Of a DNA stretch of 64,000 nucleotides, positions 58,793 through 64,000 are shown in pieces. The translations under genes were made by a program, and so were the position numbers. Under the pieces are notes generated by a model. It was not told where the DNA came from. It did no database searches and was given only the letters and a program-made list of their open reading frames with translations. Within the stretch, counting starts at the first letter, position 1. The number at the start of each line of letters is the position of its first letter. The stretch is from Hofstenia miamia. Its lineage: Eukaryota > Xenacoelomorpha > Acoela. The DNA is taken from NCBI GenBank assembly GCA_004352715.1, contig SCFE01000002.1, positions 720,441 through 784,440 of the forward strand. Reading direction: 5' to 3'.

Positions 58793-59259
58793 TTGCAAAC
58801 TACATAATTTCCCAACAAATAGCATATACAAGCACAGTTATATGAAGTTCTACAACAACTAAATGGGGGCAAACCCAAGTTATTATAACAGGGACGTTGT
58901 TATCATTAATTTTTCAGTTTACTTATAGGTCATATTTTGCCGCGGGCCCCGTATAGGCTAAGGCCGGCCCTATATATATATATATATGCGGGTGGGAACA
59001 TTTTTTAATAAATTTAAATTTTACCAGCCAGACAGAACTTTGATTGTGTACGATAGAGTATTTGAAAAATATCCAAATTATGTTAAACTTATTTATTGCT
59101 AATGGAACGCAAACAGAGACGCGATCAGCTTAAAAACATTTTGAGGGACTAAAGTAGCTTATGGTTTTTTAGGATTTAGCTAATCTTTCACAGGTGGGGA
59201 CCTAATTAGATATTTTTACAAAAAAATGAAGTTTCTTATATTTTTTATGAGACCTGTGA
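58793..59259. other. Gene-free stretch with GC-rich repeat end
   Basis: Near 58936-58970 a GC-rich segment (CCGCGGGCCCCGTATAGGCT, then AAGGCCGGCCC) abuts a TA run, looking like a DNA-transposon end without a visible partner. Confidence 0.4.
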
Positions 59260-59370
59260 TACTCATCTATCAAATCGGGTTTTCCAACTATATATTCCAA
59301 CGTTCCTACTGACCTCAAGAATTCCATGTTTCCTTCAATTTTGGCAAAATATCCAAATTCATCCTTTTTG
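59260..59370 (-). pseudogene. Decayed partial copy of the ORF at 61495-61968
   Basis: About 110 bases on the minus strand read GYFAKIEGNMEFLRSVGTLE then IVGKPDLIDE, clearly related to RYFAKIKRNVKLLKSLGTLE then IIENPDLKDE in the intact ORF. Similarity ends on both sides, and a stop follows about 20 codons later. Confidence 0.7.
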
Positions 59371-61494
59371 TAGGGCAGGGCAGTTCACAAAAATCCGCCC
59401 ACTTCCATCTCTGGTTCTTACTACATCGTCTGAACGTAAAATGGCGAACATCTGCTAAGTGCACTGATTTTCTGCGATATATCTGAATAACAGTTTCTAT
59501 GCTCGTCAATACCGTTTTCAAAATGGTGTCCACTTGTTATCTTAACCTTAAAAGCCTAGCGTCCGTTTTAAAGGACAAACCGTTTTTCCACATTTACAAA
59601 GAATTTTCTCCAAGCCTATTTCCAAATTTGAAAATCTTCGGGCATTGATAGGTCTATTGAGGAACATGCATTAATACAATGTTGAAAATGTTTATTAAAG
59701 CTTATTGCTGTGGCAGAGATTAATGAATAGATTAACAAGTTTTCTTAGAAATTTTTGAATTTTTGAAGAAGATTTAAGTTCTCTCCATATCTAGTGTTAA
59801 TGTATTTAGAAGGTTTTAAGCCCCTGGAGGCAGCAAAGAACTTTGACTGTTTCTTGATATGTGCAAAGGCATTCCAAACACATTGAGGCGTGCCGTGCGC
59901 TCAAGGACAAGACTAGCTCGCAGATTTAGAACGAAAAAGAAAGAAGAGACTCTCTTCTATCCCGTGGTACTTTCAGATTAAGCACACCATTAGTAGTTTT
60001 TGAACTATAAGCATTTAAAAAATTTTTATAGGATCATGACAATTTTTTGAAAATCCCCAGGCTGTTTAAAGTTAAACTGTAAGCGAAGAGAGTTTTTTCG
60101 CTAATAATGTTTCAAAGTTATTTATACACTTAAAAACAGCCTTTCATTGATACGTGTGTATTACTGCAATTGTGACAACTCAAAAAATTAGTACAATCAA
60201 TTTTTCGAGTTTGTATTACTCAACTCATCTCAAGAATATTGAATCATTTTAATTGCACACTACTAAGCGGAAGAAAACTAGATTGATTTGCATCAAAATA
60301 AGTTGTGCTACAATTCAACTTGCAAGTTCATTACATGCTTTACAACAAAGTGAATTAGCGCGATTTAAACAAGAATGTTTAGTCAGCATAGATGGTTTTA
60401 TAAATTTATAGATTTTTGTGTAAAACGTGTTTGAAATAGACACTTTCAATTTTTTAATTGAAAAATTGACGTTGGGAATAAAAGTTTTGAAAATCCTGGC
60501 AAGTTCTTTAAGAGAGCAACAACATAATATGCAATAGTGAAATGTCAGACAAAAACTTTCTGACAGGAATTGATCGCAGATGTTTTTCTAGATGATAAAG
60601 AAACGTCAGAATTTATTATTTCATTTTCTCACTAATGTATTAACATAGCAAATTTCATACGCGCGAAATTGAAGATAATATTTCTCAGGTTATTAAATGA
60701 ACAGGAAATTATTCCGAACCACCTGTAGGAAGCACAAAGCAGCGTTAGTTGAAATTGGTTATAATCCACAATTTGAAAATATGTGCAAGATTAGTCTTTT
60801 CTTTTTAAATACCATTTTTTCAACAAATGCGTTTACGAAAGTTACTATTTGAAGCAGGCACATATAAAGAGTAAAGTAGTGTATTTTTATTGACGAAAAT
60901 TATTTCAAGACCACGAGTTCTAAAACCCGGTCATGCGAAAGATTTCAAGTCGCATTAAGTGGGGTATATACACTGTATATACATGCTGTGTATATGTATC
61001 TTAAGGTTAACCAACAAGTGTTTCCTTATGGTATTTTGCCTATATGTAGCAATTACATAATTTTTATATTTTATGGATTCAATAATTATATTTGGAATGA
61101 ATGATGTAACATTCGCCACTAGAAGGGATACAAAATTTATTGACAAAATCTATTGTAATACATTTGATATTTGTTGTTTCAATGAATTACCCTATTCTGA
61201 CATAACTTAAAATAGGTGTAATAGCTTAGCAAGGACAGATAATATTAACCGTCCTTGAAGCTTAGTTGTAAGAACTAAATTTGTCACAGTAAAACAATTA
61301 TAAGATAATCTATTCCGAAGTAATCCGCCCAGCCCCCTCTTCACGGATCTATACTTTTTATGAAATGCGCAAGTCGTTAATCATAAAATATTTAAACACA
61401 GAAAAGACCGGATACATCAATTTATTTAAAACAACAAATTTAAACAATTTAAAATTCATAATTGCACAATACATTGAGATTTCAAAATTGACTA
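59371..61494. other. Gene-free AT-rich stretch
   Basis: No recognisable gene or element. Confidence 0.4.
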
Positions 61495-61968
61495 TCACTT
61501 TTGGAATGAGACCTGCACTTCATCTAGAAGTACTTGATATTCATAAATGATTTGTTCATTAATGAAATGGTTAATAGTTTTCTCAAACAAAAATAAGGTC
61601 TTCTCTAAATTTGTATTTAGTTTTGATCTAATACTGTCCATCACCTTAGTATTTACATTGCGATGTAGAGCCTTTAAGTGAAGCATTTCTTTTTCAATAT
61701 CTCGAGCGTTGTATAACAACTGTTGACACTCATCTTTCAAATCAGGATTTTCAATAATCCATTCCAACGTTCCTAGTGACTTCAATAATTTCACGTTCCT
61801 TTTAATTTTGGCAAAATATCTAAGCTTTGTAAAATATTGAAAAAGCAATTCTAATTCACAGTATTTCTTGTTATGCAGTTCGTAATCTATTCTATAACCA
61901 GACTGCTTTGGATGACCTATAAATCCAGTGTTTAAAAGATGTTTCACACGGCTTGGGATTCCTGGCAT
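61495..61968 (-). CDS. Unknown helical protein or exon
   Basis: 157 codons from the first ATG (61968) to the stop at 61495. The frame is open a little further upstream (to about 62001) without another ATG, and CAATTAAAG before ACTGCAATG could be an acceptor, so it may be an internal or terminal exon. The protein starts MPGIPSRVKHLLNTGF and is rich in Lys, Glu, Leu and Asn with long predicted helices (QQLLYNARDIEKEMLHLKAL, NTNLEKTLFLFEKTINHF), suggesting a coiled coil or helical bundle. I recognise no family. A decayed partial copy 2.3 kb away (59260-59370) shows a changed but related reading frame, which suggests a real coding origin. Confidence 0.5.
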   Translation of the reverse strand: MPGIPSRVKHLLNTGFIGHPKQSGYRIDYELHNKKYCELELLFQYFTKLRYFAKIKRNVKLLKSLGTLEWIIENPDLKDECQQLLYNARDIEKEMLHLKALHRNVNTKVMDSIRSKLNTNLEKTLFLFEKTINHFINEQIIYEYQVLLDEVQVSFQK

Positions 61969-63050
61969 TGCAGTCTTTAATTGAATAATATGAATAATCA
62001 CAGAGTTAACGTCTATTTTTTAAAAAATTCCCTGCTTTATCAAAAATCTACGAGAATGTTTATTAAATACCAATATTTGTTCACACCAAATAACAAAGAA
62101 CTGGTACATGACTATCAACAGGTTCATTTATGCAGTGAAGTTGATGTTTTAGGAAATTTTTTGCCGTTATTTGAACTATAATAATGGTAACGGAATATTT
62201 AGCTTGTGTTTACAATAAAGTTAAAAGTAAATATTTATTTCAACACCACAGGAGAAAGCAAAGCAGTGAATGAAAATTTGAATATAACACATTTGGATTA
62301 TGGACGATAGCTTTTCAAAGAGCTTTCTTGATGTATTCAACATATTTTTGCAAAAAATGTAGCTACTACCTCTCACTTCTTAAGGTCCCACAGAGCATTT
62401 CGTAAATTGAAAAATTATTATTAATCATTGATAAAGCAATTCGATGCCATGTTATTTTTGAAAAAGCATCTCTTATTCTATATGATTAAATACCCATATC
62501 AGACACTCTGATATTTTCAACTCTAAAAATGCAAAGACAACCGTTTTCAAATTTCTAGTTTTTCAAAGCGAACTTTATAAACTAGTTTTGTTCCTAATAA
62601 AGTTTTATGGAAAAATACACCACATATTATTTCAAATTGTAGCACTGGACTTACTTTGGTAATTTCGTTACATAATTAAAATATTGCATAAAAGCTTTTA
62701 ATGAATTTGAGGTTTCCAGTGATTATTGGAGATTTTGACGATATTTCGTCTATTTCTTAGACCCTTTTTTAAAGAGCAACAACAGTTCAAGCAAAGTTTA
62801 AGCTTCATTCACTTTGATATTTTAGATGCTGATTTGTTGTGCTCTTTTAAATCAGATTGTTTTATTCAAACACATATTGTAATAGAAGCATTTGGGACTT
62901 AGTTATTCAAGGATTTTGACTCTTCAATGTGGAGGAATTCACTTCATGAATATTTCTGAGATTCTACATAATAATATTTCATTGCAGTTACGACAAATGT
63001 TAGTTCATGAAAATATTATTGACAGCATATATATCATACAAATGAATATT
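61969..63050. other. Gene-free AT-rich stretch
   Basis: Nothing recognised. Confidence 0.4.
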
Positions 63051-64000
63051 TTTAGAAATACATTTAATGGAATCGTCAATGAATATTTGAAAAAGAAAGG
63101 TCCAAGAATTAGGCTTTGGTGGACACCAGAAGAGATAGGAAATTCAGAAGCAATTTAAGAGCCAATGTAAACTATTTGAGATAGATCAGAAAGATCACTA
63201 GAAATAAGACTAACAAAATCAGAATCAATACCGAAATTTTCTATTTTGGAAATAAGCATTGAGTGCGACACTTTATTGAAATATTTGCTAAAATCTAGAC
63301 AAGTTAATGATAAACGGATATTTTAACAACACTTTGAAAATCAAAATCAAGAGATTTTGGAATGGAAGTAACAGTAGATTTACCGAATATAAATCCAAAT
63401 TAAAATGGTGACAGAATTTTACATGATAGGATAAATGGTTTTGGAGATAATTGTTTCAAAAATTAATAAAAGATGAGAGAGTATAGAGATTAGATGATAA
63501 GAACATAAATGTTTTAGTAAATTCTTACCAGATTTATAAATTGGAATGACAACTGCAACTTTCCAAGATGCAGGATAAGTTAATGTTGAAATAATTGATC
63601 TAAATAAATCAAAAAGAGGATTCGCTAAACAAAGGCAATGTTTATAAGTAGGATTGCCTTTAAGTTATTATAAGGAGAAGTGCGAGATTTTATCGAATTT
63701 AGAAAAGTATAAATAGAATGAAGCGTAAATGAATGAAATAGCATTAGAATCATTAATTAAAGTTGATGAGTATTTAAATGAAGAAGATGATGGAAGTGGA
63801 TTTGAGAAAACAGAAGTACTTATTAAAAAGATTAATAATATTTTCTAAAGAAGATGGAGAAATGTTGTCATATGATGATGTAGAAGGCAAAGAGTGAGAA
63901 ATGCTTTACCAGATGGGTGAATAGATTGTCGCTTAAGGAAAGAAGGTTTGTTGCAAATACATACAGAATCATAAGACTAGTAGAATGGTAACTTCTGTCT
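63051..64000 (-). mobile_element. LINE reverse transcriptase fragment, cut by the window edge
   Basis: The minus strand reads PIYKSGKNLLKHLCSYH then LISILSHLLLIFETIISK (RT blocks 0-1), IFGKSTVTSIPKSLDF, then CLDFSKYFNKVSHSMLISKI (block with the first catalytic Asp), DSDFVSLISSDLSD and PISSGVHQSLILGPFFF. Several stops are present. The order fits a jockey/CR1/RTE-type LINE. It differs from the LINE at 4330-8300. Confidence 0.75.

Noticed and set aside
1-64000. CRISPR array, prokaryotic operon, rRNA or origin
   Set aside because: No regularly spaced repeats other than microsatellites and no conserved rRNA segments. The spliced genes and transposons are eukaryotic.

Overview
The window is strongly AT-rich eukaryotic, almost certainly metazoan, DNA. 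It has spliced genes with GT/AG introns, long (TA)n arrays, fixed 1000-N scaffold gaps and a dense load of decayed transposable elements: Tc1/mariner, hAT, piggyBac-like, LINE and LTR retroelements. There is no bacterial-type operon, CRISPR array or rRNA. I cannot name the lineage from the sequence alone.

Layout. 1-3.7 kb: an internally deleted Ty3/gypsy-type LTR element. 4.3-8.3 kb: a decayed LINE on the minus strand, split by a nested DNA transposon. 8.5-11.9 kb: a minus-strand RT/RNase H retroelement bracketed by direct repeats. 12-17 kb: a palindrome-rich MITE and a Tc1-like element with both inverted repeats. 17.3-18.6 kb: an intact single-exon gene for a secreted, cysteine-containing orphan protein. 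18.7-24.5 kb: gene-poor. 25.5-28.1 kb: a short contig with a tRNA-headed element fused to LINE-derived coding ends. 29.1-35.2 kb: the 5' half (PX domain and first part of SH3) of an ARHGAP32/33-type Rho GTPase-activating protein, minus strand, with MITEs in its introns and a hAT transposase fragment at the contig edge. 35.2-40.5 kb: a cluster of hAT, Tc1 (IR/DR type), a MITE and a Tc3-like element. 43-47 kb: further MITEs and a mariner. 46.75-48.7 kb: a 975-bp sequence present twice around a single N. 49.3-56.4 kb: the 3' half (end of SH3, complete RhoGAP domain, short tail, stop, AATAAA) of the same ARHGAP gene, minus strand, with a retroelement in one intron. 58.8-64 kb: a helical unknown ORF, a decayed partial copy of it, and a LINE RT fragment at the window edge.

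The main result is that the two ARHGAP halves fit together exactly. The SH3 domain is cut by a phase-0 intron, with its first half at 30.9 kb and its second half at 56.3 kb, but both are on the minus strand, so the 5' half lies downstream of the 3' half. With the 1000-N gaps, the single Ns at 35204 and 47728 and the repeated 975 bp, this points to contigs scaffolded in the wrong order (the 29071-35203 piece belongs to the right of 57773) rather than to new biology. Reassembled on paper, the nine recognised exons encode about 607 residues of a PX-SH3-RhoGAP protein lacking only its extreme N-terminus. No clearly novel multi-gene system is visible; the orphan secreted protein and the transposon structures are the least explained parts.
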